Below the pieces are notes generated by a model that saw only the letters and a list, made by a program, of their open reading frames with translations, made no database searches and was not told the origin of the DNA. A stretch of 64,000 nt of DNA, taken from NCBI GenBank assembly GCA_944472135.2, contig OX235270.1, forward strand, positions 118,435,842 to 118,499,841. The letters are read 5' to 3'. This document shows, in pieces, positions 32,821 to 44,800 of this stretch (within the stretch, counting starts at the first letter, position 1; every line of letters begins with the position of its first letter). The stretch comes from Trichobilharzia regenti. Its lineage: Eukaryota > Platyhelminthes > Trematoda > Strigeidida > Schistosomatidae. The translations under genes and the position numbers were made by a program.

Positions 32821-34081
32821 CTACAAAGTGTTTTAAAAGAAAAAAATAAAGGCAAGGTGATAAGTAAAAAAAAAAAGCAATTCCCTTGTTAGGTAGGCGC
32901 GTTAGCAAAATTGACTAGTGTGTATAGTATACTCGGTGTTTCCATGTGATGAACCAACATGTCTTCAGTGAATTGTGCAAGCCAGCTGATAAAGTCATAT
33001 TCCACTGAGGTAACGAAGACAACGACTGGGAAATCCTTGTAAATGAAGTAGACTGTGTATAAGATCTATTATTCGTTCTATAATTCCAATGAAAGGATGA
33101 AAGACAAACGACTGCAGCTAGTGACCACCAAGTACAGTTGAAACAGTTACAGTTGTTAGAACGACTGGACAGTCCGCGCCTAGTGGATCCATAGTACCAG
33201 CTTTTCTCACCTCAATTCGCTAGGTTTATATACGCCTACCGACTGCTAAGCATAACTGAGGCAATCGCCCGCAAAAGCAGAATTTGCCCTGTTTAAAAGG
33301 GCTAGCTGAATCTCCCCCCCCCCTCTCATTTCCTTCAACTTCGACTTAGGTACCAACAAAATATTTGTACAACCAGCTTTATACAACTTCAGAGTCTGAT
33401 GTATTGCCTGCGATATCATGAATTAAACATATATTAGATAGATTATGTTTGGCCCTGAAAATTATAAAATTCAGTTTCTCATCAGAGAAATATTAAAATG
33501 TACAAGTATCTTTGACACTTGATTATGCCCTTTGTAGGCGAATTTTCAGCCTCCAAAGAAAAGGAGACGATTATATAAAGCGTCCGGAACCGAAATGGTA
33601 CAGTTATAACCCACTTTTTTTCTTTCAGTTTAGCTTTTAGTTTATTTCGACCAGTATCATGAAAATAAGACTGACCAAGATAGAATCTTGAACAGAGACT
33701 AAACAGATCACGATGCTACATTTCAATAAAGCATCCAAGGGAAAAGCAGTCAAAAATTGTACAATACAACAGTAGCAATAAACGATAAGGAATTTGAAAT
33801 AAGTGTGAATAGTGCTCCTCCACTGTATAAGAAACAGTTAGAGTGCATCAGCAGTTCTATCCGGACAGTCTACATTACATAATTCAGGCGAACAGTTTCA
33901 TCGATTATGCTATTCCTCCGGTCTGATCTTACTGTGACCGCTTCCCTAACCTCATAAAACTATACGTCAATATGTTTACTTGGACATAAGGATAGAATAC
34001 AGTTGAATTCCTCTTTGAATAGAAAATATTCGAAAAGAAAACAAGCCTCCTCGCGACTGGAAATATATAACTCCTTTTTTT
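32821..34081. other. intron sequence without recognised features
   Basis: Part of the intron between exons 32820 and 34965. Contains a C run near 33316-33324. No repeat family or exon recognised. Confidence 0.5.
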
Positions 34082-34247
34082 TATTACAGCTTGATTCTAC
34101 ACTGTATTTTGGTACAAGTATGGAATTTTCAGCATGTGATATCGGTAGCCCAAATTTTGCAGGCCGACCATAGATATCAGGTGTGCGTCGGTAGGGAATC
34201 GAACCTTGGACCATGTGCATGGTCGGCGAGAGTCCTAACCAAGTTGA
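34082..34247 (-). mobile_element. SINE-A copy, head partly eroded
   Basis: Minus-strand: remnant tRNA-like head (TTAGGACTCTCGCCGACCAT, box B near GGTTCGATTCCC), then CGCACACCTGATATCTATGG, GGGCTACCGATATC, and the tail TTCCATACTTGTACCAAAAT ... AATCAAGCTGT near 34085. Tail matches CR1-like LINE ends. Confidence 0.82.
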
Positions 34248-34419
34248 ACGGAAATCCCTATCGACTAACTCCCAACATTCAACACTGTCCATTTATTCAC
34301 AAAAGAAAAGAATGAAAGTTAAGGCATCATCTGAGCAGTAAGGCAGAGTTAGGTTCGCCATATCGACAAGTATTTTAAAAATGTACTAATAAATAAGACT
34401 GAAGAGTTGTCAATTTTAA

Positions 34420-34610
34420 TTTTTTTTTTCCTTCACGTTCCCCAGTGGGACATAGGGCTTCAAGCTAGTGGCTTGAAGTTTCTGTAGCAGTGTTTCTTTT
34501 TACCAGCATCATTTCTGGCTTAGCGAGGTGAAGGAGTTCGTTGGTCGGGGATCGAACCCCGGAGCATGTGCATGGTCGGCGAGCGTCTTAACCGCTTTGC
34601 AACCGATGCA
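34420..34610 (-). mobile_element. SINE-B copy, internally shortened
   Basis: Minus-strand head GCATCGGTTGCAAAGCGG (34610), box B GGTTCGATCCCCG, then CACCTCGCTAAGCCAG, a deletion in the body, GCTACAGAAACTTCAAG, tail GAAGCCCTATGTCCCACTGG and a poly-A (34421-34431 poly-T on plus). Confidence 0.82.
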
Positions 34611-34674
34611 TTGTCAATTTTAATGAAGCTATCATATTGTAATGAAATTTTTCATTGAAACATTGAAGTGCTCC

Positions 34675-34760
34675 GCAAATGGTTTAGCGATTAGGTCCAA
34701 GGTTCGAATTCCACTCCGTCTACTTCAAGCCAGGATGAATCGTAAGTATTATCAGCTCTG
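34675..34760 (+). repeat. tRNA-like/family C-related fragment
   Basis: TTAGCGATTAGGTCCAAGG with box B-like GGTTCGAATTCC and CCAGGATGAATCG resembles the tRNA-like part of family C, shortened. Low information. Confidence 0.35.
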
Positions 34761-34964
34761 ACAAACACATGTGCACACACACACATAAAATGTAGCTTAA
34801 CGCCTCATGAATGATAAACCTATTCACAGGTAGCTGAATGAATGAATGAATGCGGGGATAAGAAGTCCATTTCTATGAGTATTAGTAGAAAAATGCATAG
34901 GAAATTCTAGACATCTGACTAAATACAAAAAAAATTAACGAAAAAAAAGTTAAGATAGACTTAC

Positions 34965-35918
34965 ACTCAAGAATAGAAGTTGTTCCAAACTAATCGCTCC
35001 TTGATGTTGTAATTCTAATGCATTCGATCGTAAGCTTCGGCCATATTCAATGAGATCGTAAAGTTCACTAACAGATGCACTATAATTTACTTCAACATGA
35101 TCACTATCAATATGATGAACAAAATGATTGTTAGTAATAGTATTACTAATATTATTATTATTATTACTACTACTACTGTTATTATCATCATGTATTCCAT
35201 TTTGTTGATTATTATTATTGGTAGTAGTAGTAGTAACATGATGACTATTCATGTTATTATTATTATTAATATTATCATGATCATGATCGTCATTATTATG
35301 ATGATTATCACCATTAATACATTGATTACTCTGAATTGATGATTTGATCATAGGCGATATAGGCGAAGAGTTATATGATGAAAAAGTTGAGTTTCCATTG
35401 GTTATAATTTCACTGTTAGCCTGTTGTTGAATACCAACAGAAGGATCATAGTTGTAATAGTAATAATAGTAACAATGATAACGATAACGACAGTAACACT
35501 GATCATAATTGAATTTTTGTTTAAGCAAAATAAAGTATGAACTTGAACATGAACGATTATAAGGATATAATGGTAACTTAGACAAGATTTGATTTCGTTC
35601 TCTTCCACAGTCCCCACCAACCCCACGACGGCGACGACACCGATAAGCATCACGACGAAGTACAGTTAAACATTTCAATCTTTTTAACTCATATCCTAAA
35701 CCTACACAACTGATGAATGGATCAATTAAACCCAATTCCATGTTCAAACCATCATCATTACCACCTGATGATAATGATACTAAATCCATCCGAGTTAATA
35801 ATGACATACATTGAATATTAGAATGAGAATAAGAATGATTGTTTTTCCGTTTGTTGTATAGCCTAATACATGGTGACGATGATGAGGAGGAGGATGAGGA
35901 TGTTGTATTGTTGTCAGT
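34965..35918 (-). CDS. RANBP9: RANBP9/10 homolog, linker exon and start of CRA
   Basis: A 954-base exon (318 codons, phase 0 at both ends; acceptor CTACGCAG, donor GTAAGT). The N-terminal and middle parts are low-complexity: poly-Ser, a Tyr/Cys-rich run (CYCRYRYHCYYYYYYNYD), His/Asp/Asn runs and poly-Asn/Thr. The last 40 residues (VSELYDLIEYGRSLRSNALE, then LQHQGAISLEQLLFLS) begin the CRA domain, matching human ERMIHFGRELQAMSEQL. The linker between CTLH and CRA is much longer than in vertebrates. Confidence 0.82.
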
Positions 35919-37274
35919 CTGCGTAGAGATTGGAAGTAGAGTAAATACAGTTTGCTGGTTAAAAAAATTACATGTTCTCTTTTTAGCCTATATTAAACTA
36001 TACATACGTTGTCTACCTACTATAACCAATGACCTGTAATATACATTTTGACCAGTTGACCAGTATGGATTTCCTACGTGTATTGACTAGTGCATGTATG
36101 TAGTATGTATGTGTATGTGTGAGAGAGAGAGAAACAAAATAAGATGGCATCAAATAAGTGTTCAAACAAGCGAACTGAGATTTGACGTCAGAACCCACTA
36201 GCTAAATGTTAGAATTCAGCTCTCCAGAACTGATTTCTCATGCAACAGACTATAGGCCACACTTGTATATAAGGCTGATGAATACTGTCCAGTTGCTTTG
36301 ACTGAATTAGTAGCTAGGGCTAGACTGAAACCCTGAACCTACTAACTGGGAGTCGAGTGCTGCTGGCTTTCAACTAGTGGTCTAAGTGTCCCCAGTTCCA
36401 CTCCGAATACTGCCGTTTGCACACCTGAACAGTATCACCAGTGGTCACATGATAAGAGTGGCTGATAGCCTGTTGCATGAAAAATGTGTTCTGAATAAGT
36501 GAGTTCAAAATTGGGCCAAAGAAACTATTGTCCCTGTCGTATGAAATGTAGACAAGTGAATCCCTACTAAGAGAAAAGCTTTGAACTAAAATAGCACAAT
36601 TATTTCCATGATGTTTCTATCGTATTAGTGGAGTAACGAAAGACATTAACAATGGCATAATTTAAGTTTGCACCTTTTAAATCAATTGTTTAAATTAGTG
36701 TATGTAAGTAGTAACACGAAGGATAGTCTTATAACCCAATATCATGTTGTTGTCTCATTTTTCTCATTCACACACAAAATCATTCAGTACAACACCAATT
36801 GAGTTGAATGTGTTAACAATGAAACAGCTGAAGATTATTCAGTAACAACTTGCCGCAACAACAAAAAAAGAATCTTGTTCAAGTTCACACCTTTTCATGA
36901 TTAATAATAAAGCATAGTGATAATAACAACAATAACAATTCACAAATTGTATGTAAACAATAAAGGATTTGACGGTGAGACTATCTGAGATAAATGTTGA
37001 TTGATGTAATGGTTGATGTAGGAAGATGAAATGAAATGGATTCGGGTAGGACTCGAACCAGTGGCTTTCAAACCACAAAGCCACATCACAAATGACATTC
37101 TGTGAGATGATTCCAGTGAAATGATGACCTGGTTGGCGGTTGCGCTTCGTGACTCAGCTAGTACAGTGTCGGATCTAAATTTTCATTTCACCTTCAATAA
37201 CCCACTTATTATATCAATAAAGGAACTTCGAAATTCTTTAATACTTCATTCAAGATAGACGGATAGTTGGTTTA
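35919..37274. other. intron sequence, one tRNA-like patch
   Basis: No recognised element except a minus-strand patch near 37080-37040 with box A-like TGGCTTTGTGG and a perfect box B GGTTCGAGTCC, too closely spaced for a tRNA. GAGA run near 36120. Confidence 0.4.
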
Positions 37275-37510
37275 ATTTTTTTTATTTTTTATTCCTTTAC
37301 GTTCCCAGTGGAACTCAAACTAGAGGCTTGAAGTTTCTGTAGCAGTGTTGACTATTATTCTTACAGGATAGGGTTTCTAGCCTCATGCCCAACCTTCCCT
37401 CTTTACCAGTCTTACTACCGGCTTAGGGAGGTACAGGAGTAAGTCTGTCAGGGATCGAACTCCGAACCACCTGCGTGGTCGGTGAGCACTCTACTGCTGT
37501 GCCACCGACG
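37275..37510 (-). mobile_element. SINE-B copy
   Basis: Minus-strand: head from CGTCGGTGGCACAGCAG (37510), ACCACGCAGGTGGTTCGG, box B GGAGTTCGATCCC, body AAAGAGGGAAGGTTGGGCAT, GCTAGAAACCCTATCCTG, GCTACAGAAACTTCAAG and a shortened GTTCCACTGGGAACGTAAAG tail ending in A-rich sequence. Confidence 0.85.
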
Positions 37511-38469
37511 AACATGGTTTAAAAATGGATGGACACATTTGGTAGTTCTTGTATTTTTTTTTGTTTAACGATGTAAACATTTTATGCCATGTTAACCACT
37601 AACCAATGATAACAAACTGTCTTCATATAAACATCTATTTCATAGTTAACTGTAATTTTGCACTGACTTATGCTTGCCACATCAAAAATGTGTTATATAA
37701 TGCCGAAAGCGAACCGAATATTTTCAGCATAACAGAGGTGTTACCTCATGGCCCAAGTTGACTATGATTTCAATTACGCTGAAATTTTCTCGTGCGAGGA
37801 TTCTTTACAACGCGGTCGACGATCATAACTGCATGGTGATATATTCCCATTGAGTGATACAAATAGTTGGAAATCACTCAAGTCAACCAGTAGTACTTAA
37901 TAGTCAGGTCAAAGTGATCTTGATATCAAATGGCTGCCGGGCCCGTTTGCAGTCTAGTACGTCAGTGATGACTTAGCTAAGAGAGAACCAAATTCTGACA
38001 AACTACTTGCAAGTTAACGACTATCTCTTTACTTACTACCCTGGTGTACAAGTGATCACAAGAATCTTAAAACTAAGCAAACGTAAATATTATGGTTTAC
38101 AGATAACGAGAAGAAATGAAAATGAAGAGTCTTCTGGAACTTACACAATCCAGTCAACGTTATTTGCGGAAAATTCGCTCAATATATGATATTAGGTGGA
38201 GGAATTATAGATGAGTCATTTATTAACATCAGATTTAGTGACACCCTCACCATCATATTTCAAAGGAGTCCGATTGCAAAACATTACAAAAGAATAGTAC
38301 GTGACGGTTTTGAATAAAGCCATTCTTAAATCAATTATTAGGATAATGAAAACACCCATAGTTGAAAGGGGGAGGGGGGGAAACATAATTCATCAGTGTT
38401 TCTAGCATCTCCCTTCTCAAGTACTTATCACAATGACAGCACATCTATCCTTCCAGAGAAATAAAGCCA
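37511..38469. other. intron sequence, nothing recognised
   Basis: AT-rich; a G-rich run near 38370-38381. No exon or repeat family identified. Confidence 0.45.
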
Positions 38470-38935
38470 ACAACATAAATGTACTCTGTCTTCTGATGTA
38501 ACTTTTAGCTGGCTTCATGGCTGCCTACATACTTTTATTTCGTCCACCATGTTACCATAGGATTTACACCCAACTTATCAAGTCTCTTACGGGTTAAGGC
38601 ACCTGACGTGCAATGTCGGACAAAAGTCTTCTTAGCATATGTCTAAATCAACGTCACTTCCTTTTACATATTTGTTGGACAAGAAGTTCTTGGTTAATTA
38701 GCCGTCACAGTTCCCCGTTGCTCTCTTATTCTTTTCGGCCAATCATCCTATCGTATATCTTATATATATATTTGAGTTTACGCCGTACGGGACATGGATA
38801 ATTCGCAAAACCCATGTGCTCCAAGGTGTTTTCGTCAGTTCAGCGTATGCTTCTCTTCTCACTTCATACGGTCTCCCGCATGACCCAGCGTACCACAATC
38901 AGGAAGATCATTAGTAATAGAGGTTTTATAGGAGA
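38470..38935 (-). mobile_element. old RTE LINE fragment
   Basis: Minus strand follows the RTE C-terminus (GACTTGATAAGTTGGGTGTA, CATTGCACGTCAGG, AACAAATATGTAAAAGG, CTAATTAACCAAGAACTTC) and then jumps to an RT remnant LLMIFLIVVRWVMRETV near 38930-38880. An internal deletion is implied. Confidence 0.65.
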
Positions 38936-39327
38936 AAAATTTATCTTAGATGGTTGGATACAGTCGGCGAGTAGCACCAAACTGAAGTTTCGTACCAATT
39001 GGCTTATATGCAACCTCAAAAGAACTACTCTCCCCACTTCTTCAAAATTGGAATCTGTGTCATCAAAAGCTGTCTGCATTTTCCCAGACGTTAAGTGACT
39101 GAACTATTCACATGTCACGAAGACGTCCTGTGTAGGAGTGTAATGAATGCATTAATTCATCACTTGGAATTCTAGTCCTAAACGGTGACTTAGGACACAC
39201 TTTCCATCGATATTAAATTTTTTTAAACATTAAAAAATATATTGTAATACAAATGTATATCCATCGACCTCCATCAACGTCTCCTTAATACCATTTCATA
39301 AAAAGACGCAAAGCTGAAATAACTTAC
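38936..39327. other. intron sequence, nothing recognised
   Basis: Short stretch between the RTE remnant and exon 39328-39933. Confidence 0.4.
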
Positions 39328-39933
39328 TTTCATGAAATTATTTTCTGTACTATATGTGGAAGGAACAACATGTGAAGAAATAACTTCTGAAGAGGAGTTA
39401 TTTATAACACCTGGCGTATGAGTACCACTACCATTGGTAGTTGTATTCACTATATCATTAAAGGAAGAATTAGTTTTTGGAAAGACTGACGGTAGCGGTT
39501 CAGAATTATATCTATCACTTGACGATAATAGGCTATCATTATTCCATTCAGGAGTAAGCGATTCTAAACGAAGACGAACAGGCGCTTGATAACTTGTTGG
39601 ACTATGCGAAGGATGACAACTACTTGCAATTGGGCGACAAAAACGATTAATAGTATTTCCAGTAGAAGTACTACTACTATTATCATCATTATTATCGACT
39701 GGTAGATTGGTTATATTATTGTGATTTGAATTTAATAAATGAACAAATTGGCAATTATTCTCCTTGTTAGTTATTTCAGGCGAAGATTCCACTGAACTAG
39801 ACGGCTTCGTGTGTTTTTGACTATTTCGAGGAACATCAACACCATTGCACTGAAATACTTTTGAATTACTATGGGTTGCATTATTCAGATAGACAGGTTC
39901 TTTTGAAGAATTTACAGTGTAGTGTCGACGTAT
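39328..39933 (-). CDS. RANBP9: RANBP9/10 homolog, linker exon
   Basis: A 606-base exon (202 codons, phase 0 at both ends) between acceptor TTCCTTGTAG and donor GTAAGT. It reads IRRHYTVNSSKEPVYL, later PVRLRLESLTPEWNND and SSSEVISSHVVPSTYS. No domain; Ser/Asn/Thr-rich like the disordered linker between CTLH and CRA in RanBPM proteins. Placement in this gene rests on strand, order, open frame through the exon and matching phases, not on similarity. Confidence 0.7.
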
Positions 39934-40039
39934 CTACAAGGAAAACAAATATTGAGGTTAACAGAATTATTAATTCAGTTGGTTAAACTCATCTGAATAT
40001 TAATTAATAATGAGTATTTTTAATATATGACAGGGGGTT

Positions 40040-40215
40040 TAGAATTCCAGCCCAATGGCTGAATGGTCAAAGGTGTCGCCTTATAACCTGCAGACCTTAC
40101 ATAGGAGACCCAATGAAACCGCGAGTGCACACTACTAAACAGTCTCAGGCTAGAAGGAAACAACCGTCAAGTGTATCCTGCTTCTCGACAATTCTCCAGA
40201 TGATGTCGATTCGAG
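40040..40215 (+). mobile_element. family C fragment with hammerhead-like stem
   Basis: TGGCTGAATGG box A, CGCCTTATAACCTGCAGACC, then a hammerhead-like segment and GACAATTCTCCAG. The box B region is altered. Confidence 0.6.
40130..40174 (+). ncRNA. hammerhead-like motif of family C (stem I ACACT/AGTGT)
   Basis: Stem I ACACT pairs perfectly with AGTGT, although the sequence differs from the GTACT/AGTAC of other copies. GAAAC, AC/GT stem III and triplet GTC are kept; the CTGANGA half is changed to CTAAACA. Confidence 0.5.
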
Positions 40216-42227
40216 AAGAAATTTGCCTTGTTAAAAAAAGGGTTTTTATTAATTTGGTTGTGTAATCGTTGAGAAGCAACATAAGAAAATCTTTGTTTTA
40301 GTGCAGAAATCTTAGGTTCTAGTGTTAAAAGATGGCAACTGAAGAAGAGTAGTTTGCGCAGAGAATTGTTAACTCGATGTACAACTGAAGTGTATTCAAT
40401 ACCTGGATGGTCACAACTTCTATTATAACTATTTAATATCCTCTTACAATGTGAAATATTAACATGGAAACTAATTTCCTACTAGCACGTTACTGACTGT
40501 TCTTCAGAGGTGAATTCGCTAAGAACACGCATAGCCTTTTACAAAATTACAGAGAGCATTCACGGAAAAAAATATATAAAAGGAAAACCAGATGTACTCA
40601 TCAATAGGCAACAGATCCAATAATACTAAGCATACATTTACGTGTATTTGAGCCTTATATTGATATTTAGAAAATGATTGAGAAGCAGTTTAACGTGGAA
40701 CCTAGTAACAGAAGCACATCACAGTCGAATTTTAAAGTGAATAATAGAGAAGATTTACAGTTCAGGTGAATGTCTTTGATACTGATCAGTTCTCTGAGCT
40801 GAATGCTTCATCACCGTGAGGCTTTCATTGTCCCACTATACAACAACATCTTCAGTGATAACATAAAATTTGAAGTTAATATGCTGAAAATACTGTCTTG
40901 GAGGACAATTCAATTGCTTGCCTCAGGCAATACAACCAAAGGAGGTTATAAAATGTATTCAGAGAGTTTCAATGATAAGTAGTGAATACTTCTTTCTGAG
41001 TCATTGTGAACACTTTTCGAAAACATGACATCGTAAAGTCTCCAAGCACACTGGTGCTTAACATAGTGGCAAGCAACCTATATGTCACTAAGTGATTTGA
41101 ATAAATAGTCATTCACGTCATAGTTTGTTACCATGTTTTTAGTTTGATAACGCATAAAATGTCGTTTTCAAATTAATTCACCATTAGTGATTTAAAGTGT
41201 ATGATATATGTGTATTCAAAAATCTCGTCTGATGAAGTTTCACGCCTACATCGATTGATTTGTCGCCGTTATCTACATGACTTTATCTAATCTCAACACT
41301 AGTTGCACTGGGAACACGGAGAATCAAAAGATAATACCTATATTAACAAAAGTTCGTAATATCTTTTCGCATGCTTTCAACTATTACAAATTACATCATT
41401 CTTTAAGGGCGTAGGCAGTTTGAAGCAGTGCATATAGGCATTTATGAGATAAGTAAATGAGGAAAAGAAATATTCGAATGGTTAGAAAGAAACAAGCAAG
41501 ACGAAGACGTTTGGAGAGGTGATTACGTAATCACCGGAGGAAATTATGCAGATGAGTGGATGAGATAAGTGAATATTAAATAAAAGAATGACGATTGTAA
41601 AACTACAATAGTGACAATTATATTTTCTCTTAGAAAAAAAGGATAACCGCCTATGATTACGAAGGTAAAGAAAACTATTTGAGAATAAATCTTTTTCAAA
41701 AGCTTTCGAAATAGGATGATGAAATGTACCTTGAAATTGTTACTTACTGCCTACTTCCTTCTAAACACATACAAGTCATATATATTTGACTGCTTCGACT
41801 CAGTCCCAGAAATACGTCTTCTATATGCCAAGCTATCAGACACACCTACTGTGTGAAGGATGGTGAAACTATGCAGGTTGAAATAAGAGGTGGTGGGGTT
41901 CTAACCCAGGACCCACTTGACGAAAGTCGACTGCTGAAGACAATAAGCCACCTTTCTCCTCGAAATAAGTTAACAAGGGCATTATTTCCTGAATGCTAGT
42001 TGAACTCTTTTATCTGACAACTGTTATGAAAGGCGTTTATCCACTGATTGACTGTTTTGTATGTATCTTTTAGGCAACACCTATGTTATTCATAGTACTT
42101 AACAGAAAATAGCTAACGAGTACGAAGGAAATTTCATAACCACCACGAAAAGAACGAACCGAATTTGCTGCAGAAGTTGAATGATAACAACAATAATAAA
42201 CAGTAATTAGAAATAAGTTGTCAAGTG
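40216..42227. other. intron sequence without recognised elements
   Basis: About 2 kb, background-like. A tRNA-like patch with GGGTTAGAACCCC on the minus strand near 41905-41890 may be a decayed SINE. Confidence 0.4.
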
Positions 42228-42560
42228 TTGTTCTCCAGTGATTTGATTGGTTACAGTTTTCAGTTAGAGAACAACCATTAACCATTAGGAAACCAGAGAG
42301 TACTGGATACCTATTTCACTTCAGTTCAGCAATACAAACCCACATAAACTTTTAGTTACGAGGCGAGCTTGTAGACCATTCAGCCATTGGCACTCGACCC
42401 ATGCAATGGCTCATGAATTCCAGATTCTGCCAATTCGTGATACATATAGAGCAGAACCTCCAGTCAGCGATATAGGCGAGTAACTGATGTCTCACCTTCC
42501 TTGGTGGACACCACTGGTTACGACTTCTCATTAGAACTTCAGATAAATTTCTGTATAGAG
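42228..42560 (-). mobile_element. family C repeat
   Basis: Minus-strand: CTAATGAGAAGTCGTAACC, GGTTCTGCTCTATATG, tRNA-like part, a hammerhead at 42350-42295, and the terminal module AATCAAATCACTGGAG near 42240. Confidence 0.7.
42295..42345 (-). ncRNA. hammerhead-like motif, family C
   Basis: Stem I GTATTG/CAGTAC (one wobble), core CTGAACT, GAAA, stem III ATA-GG-TAT (perfect), triplet ATC. Stem III differs in sequence from ACAG/CTGT of other copies but still pairs. Confidence 0.58.
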
Positions 42561-42584
42561 CCAGTAACCAGTAAGCATCAGATT

Positions 42585-42740
42585 AATTTTCAAGTGCTGG
42601 TTTGCAGGGATTGGATCGGTTACATATCTGATCTCAAACAGACATCGCTTTGCGATTTTCACCTTAACACATACAACCATGTGGCGAAACAGATACAATA
42701 TTCCTAGTTTGGGAATCATCGGCAGTACGCACCCACTGGG
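42585..42740 (-). mobile_element. truncated family C copy facing the next copy
   Basis: Minus-strand tRNA-like 3' half and first half of a hammerhead (GTACTG, CCGATGA, TCCCAAACTAGGA), cut at 42705 before GAAAC; the terminal module GCTGGTTTGCAGGGATTGG lies at 42597-42615. Confidence 0.65.
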
Positions 42741-42744
42741 GTTC

Positions 42745-43130
42745 GAAAACAGGACCCTCCGATTACAAGGCAAGCTCGAATCACAGTGGGTGCGTGCTGC
42801 CAAAGCTTCCCAAACTACGATGAAACAGCTGTCCAGCACTCCCTGGTTTTCAATGGTCCTCTAACCGATATCAATCCGTGATCAACTCGTATAAACAAAA
42901 CTAACCCTTACAAACCGAGCTATAGAAAATTAATCTGATGCTCGCTAGTGACTTGAGCCAGGATAGAGTTTCCTGGAGTTCTAGTGAGTAGTCGTGACCA
43001 GTGAGGTCCATCCAGATGTCACGTGTGAGGATGGATGTTGCACCTACGACAATAGTTGGGGTCGCGCTAAATCACGAATTGGTAGAAGTCAGAATTCATG
43101 AACCACTGAATCGGGGTCCCAATAGCTGAA
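42745..43130 (+). mobile_element. family C repeat
   Basis: Plus copy: tRNA 3' half (TCGAATCACAGTGGGTGC), hammerhead at 42793-42839, CTGGTTTTCAATGG, terminal module ATATCAATCCGTGATCAAC, then GATGCTCGCTAGTGACTTG, GAGTTCTAGTGAGTAGTCG and the start of another tRNA-like region near 43120. It thus runs from one unit into the next, as in a tandem array. Confidence 0.75.
42793..42839 (+). ncRNA. hammerhead-like motif with covarying stem I
   Basis: Stem I GTGCTG pairs fully with CAGCAC (other copies: GTACTG with CAGTAC). Stem III ACAG/CTGT, GAAA and triplet GTC are intact. The CTGANGA half has decayed to CCAAAGC. Confidence 0.62.
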
Positions 43131-43789
43131 TGAGATATCACGCATACACACACACACACACAGCTTGATGGACTCCACCGGTTAAGAAATCTTAATTAAA
43201 CTGCACGATATCGATTTCGAAGCTAGTCATTAGTAAGCGATAGAAAGTATATACAGTAGTGCGTTTGTGAGGATTTAACTGATTTCAAGATATATCTACA
43301 GAGTTTACTTATTTGGTATTCAGTTAAAAAGTTTCTAGTATATGGTGTTTAGCGCGTTACACCTCACTTAAGAATTTATCAGCAGGATTAAGTGATTCTT
43401 CTTGTTGAACTAGAACCCCCAGTACCCACTAAACTGTAGTTTACAATATAAGAAACAAAAACACACAAAATATCAACACTTCAAGCTACAAAGAATGTTG
43501 ACGAGTACATTATCTTTCGCCAACAACCTGCCCATCAATATTGAATATTGTATCAAATGAATATCAATGCTAACAACAATGCTGTCTATCATTTTTCTGT
43601 ACACATAGGCATTATCAGAGTATATCTGCCTTGTGAGAAAGTGATAAGATCTATGTGTAGGTAATAAGACACATGAAACAGTGTAAAACCTGTCACGAAA
43701 CTAAATTACACAGCGATGAGTTTCATGCAAGATTTTATCAGTGATTATTTTAAGTCGTTTGTGCCAACATTTCATAGTTGTTGTGTTTT
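43131..43789. other. intron sequence, nothing recognised
   Basis: CACA run near 43147-43161; otherwise background-like. Confidence 0.4.
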
Positions 43790-44018
43790 TTCTCTCTTTA
43801 ATTTCCATTTCTTTACCTTCCTAGCTTGAGCTTTGCAGTCTCAATTGTGACGTTATTCTTTTACGAGTTAGGGTTGCAGGATTCCCATGTCCAACCTTCC
43901 TTCTGGGCTTACTAACCGCTAAGTGAAGTTTAGGAGTAAATCATCTACTGGGTATCGAACCCTGGACCACGTACATAGTTGGCATGCATTCCCATCAATG
44001 TACTACTACTGATGCTCG
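43790..44018 (-). mobile_element. SINE-B copy, diverged
   Basis: Minus-strand head with ACCACTATGTACGTGGTCC-like anticodon arm and box B GGGTTCGATACCC, body AGAAGGAAGGTTGGACATG, AATCCTGCAACCC, and an A-rich 3' end near 43795. Tail partly lost. Confidence 0.7.
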
Positions 44019-44269
44019 TTTAGAAAACAATATTCGTCATTACATCTACTACCATTATACTCAGGAACAAACATAAACACGAAATCAATGTATGGTGGGT
44101 GCTTCACAATCTTGTTCTGTACTATTCCGGCATTAGTAGGTTGGTGGAAAGAGTTCAAGTTTGAAAACAAACTAAATGAGTGACTGCAGAGTTTTGGTTG
44201 GTTGTAAGTAAAATAGATTCCAATGATGTAGTTATACTTACTATTTAATTCTAATATCAATATGTTCAT

Positions 44270-44800
44270 CAAGGCTCTCTGACTTTCGATGATTCTCTAA
44301 CTGACATAAGTTTGCTTGTGATGAAATTTACGCTAGAAACTAACCGAATCCTAGCAAATTAGAACACCTAAATATTACTTTACTCAATATTTTTGATTGG
44401 ATTCAGAATGGATGTCACGAAAAGAAGTTAGTTACCTGGGTTCTAGTGCAAAGTCGTGACCAGTGGGTTACAGTAGGTAGGGTGTTACGACAAATACGCA
44501 CCGATGACATTCGCTAGTGGTCGCGCTATGTTGTATTATTATTACTATTATTGTATCCTATGTTGTGAATTGGCAGAATTCCTGAGCCATTGGATCGGGT
44601 CCCAATTCTGAATAATTTATCAGCTCAGCTTGTAACCTCAAGCTCCTGGGTTCGAACCCTGGCGGGTTAGTATTTTTGAAGAATCCAGAACCAGAATAAA
44701 ACATGTATCACGTACTCTGTGGTTTTCCAATGGTTCTCAGCTCATGATGAAATTCTGTAACCAATTAAATCAAATCCCTGCAAATCAACGCTGGGAAGAG
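44270..44800 (+). mobile_element. family C repeat bounded by direct modules
   Basis: Module at 44287-44370 (GATTCTCTAACTGACATAAG, AACTAACCGAATCC), then GGTTCTAGTGCAAAGTCGTG, a tRNA-like region (box B GGTTCGAACCC, 44648-44658), a decayed hammerhead (44665-44717) and the module again at 44733-44795 (AATCAAATCCCTGC). Module spacing is about 445 bases. A short ATT-type microsatellite sits inside at 44535. Confidence 0.72.

Noticed and set aside
35097..35653. Ile/Thr/Val-rich open frames overlapping exon 34965-35918
   Set aside because: Shadow frames of the trinucleotide repeats that encode Asn and His runs in the real exon.
37040..37080. Possible tRNA gene with GGTTCGAGTCC box B
   Set aside because: Box A and box B are too close and no acceptor stem forms; at most a SINE remnant.
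38340..38390. G-rich run as a possible regulatory quadruplex
   Set aside because: A single G tract interrupted by A; too little to support a four-tract structure.
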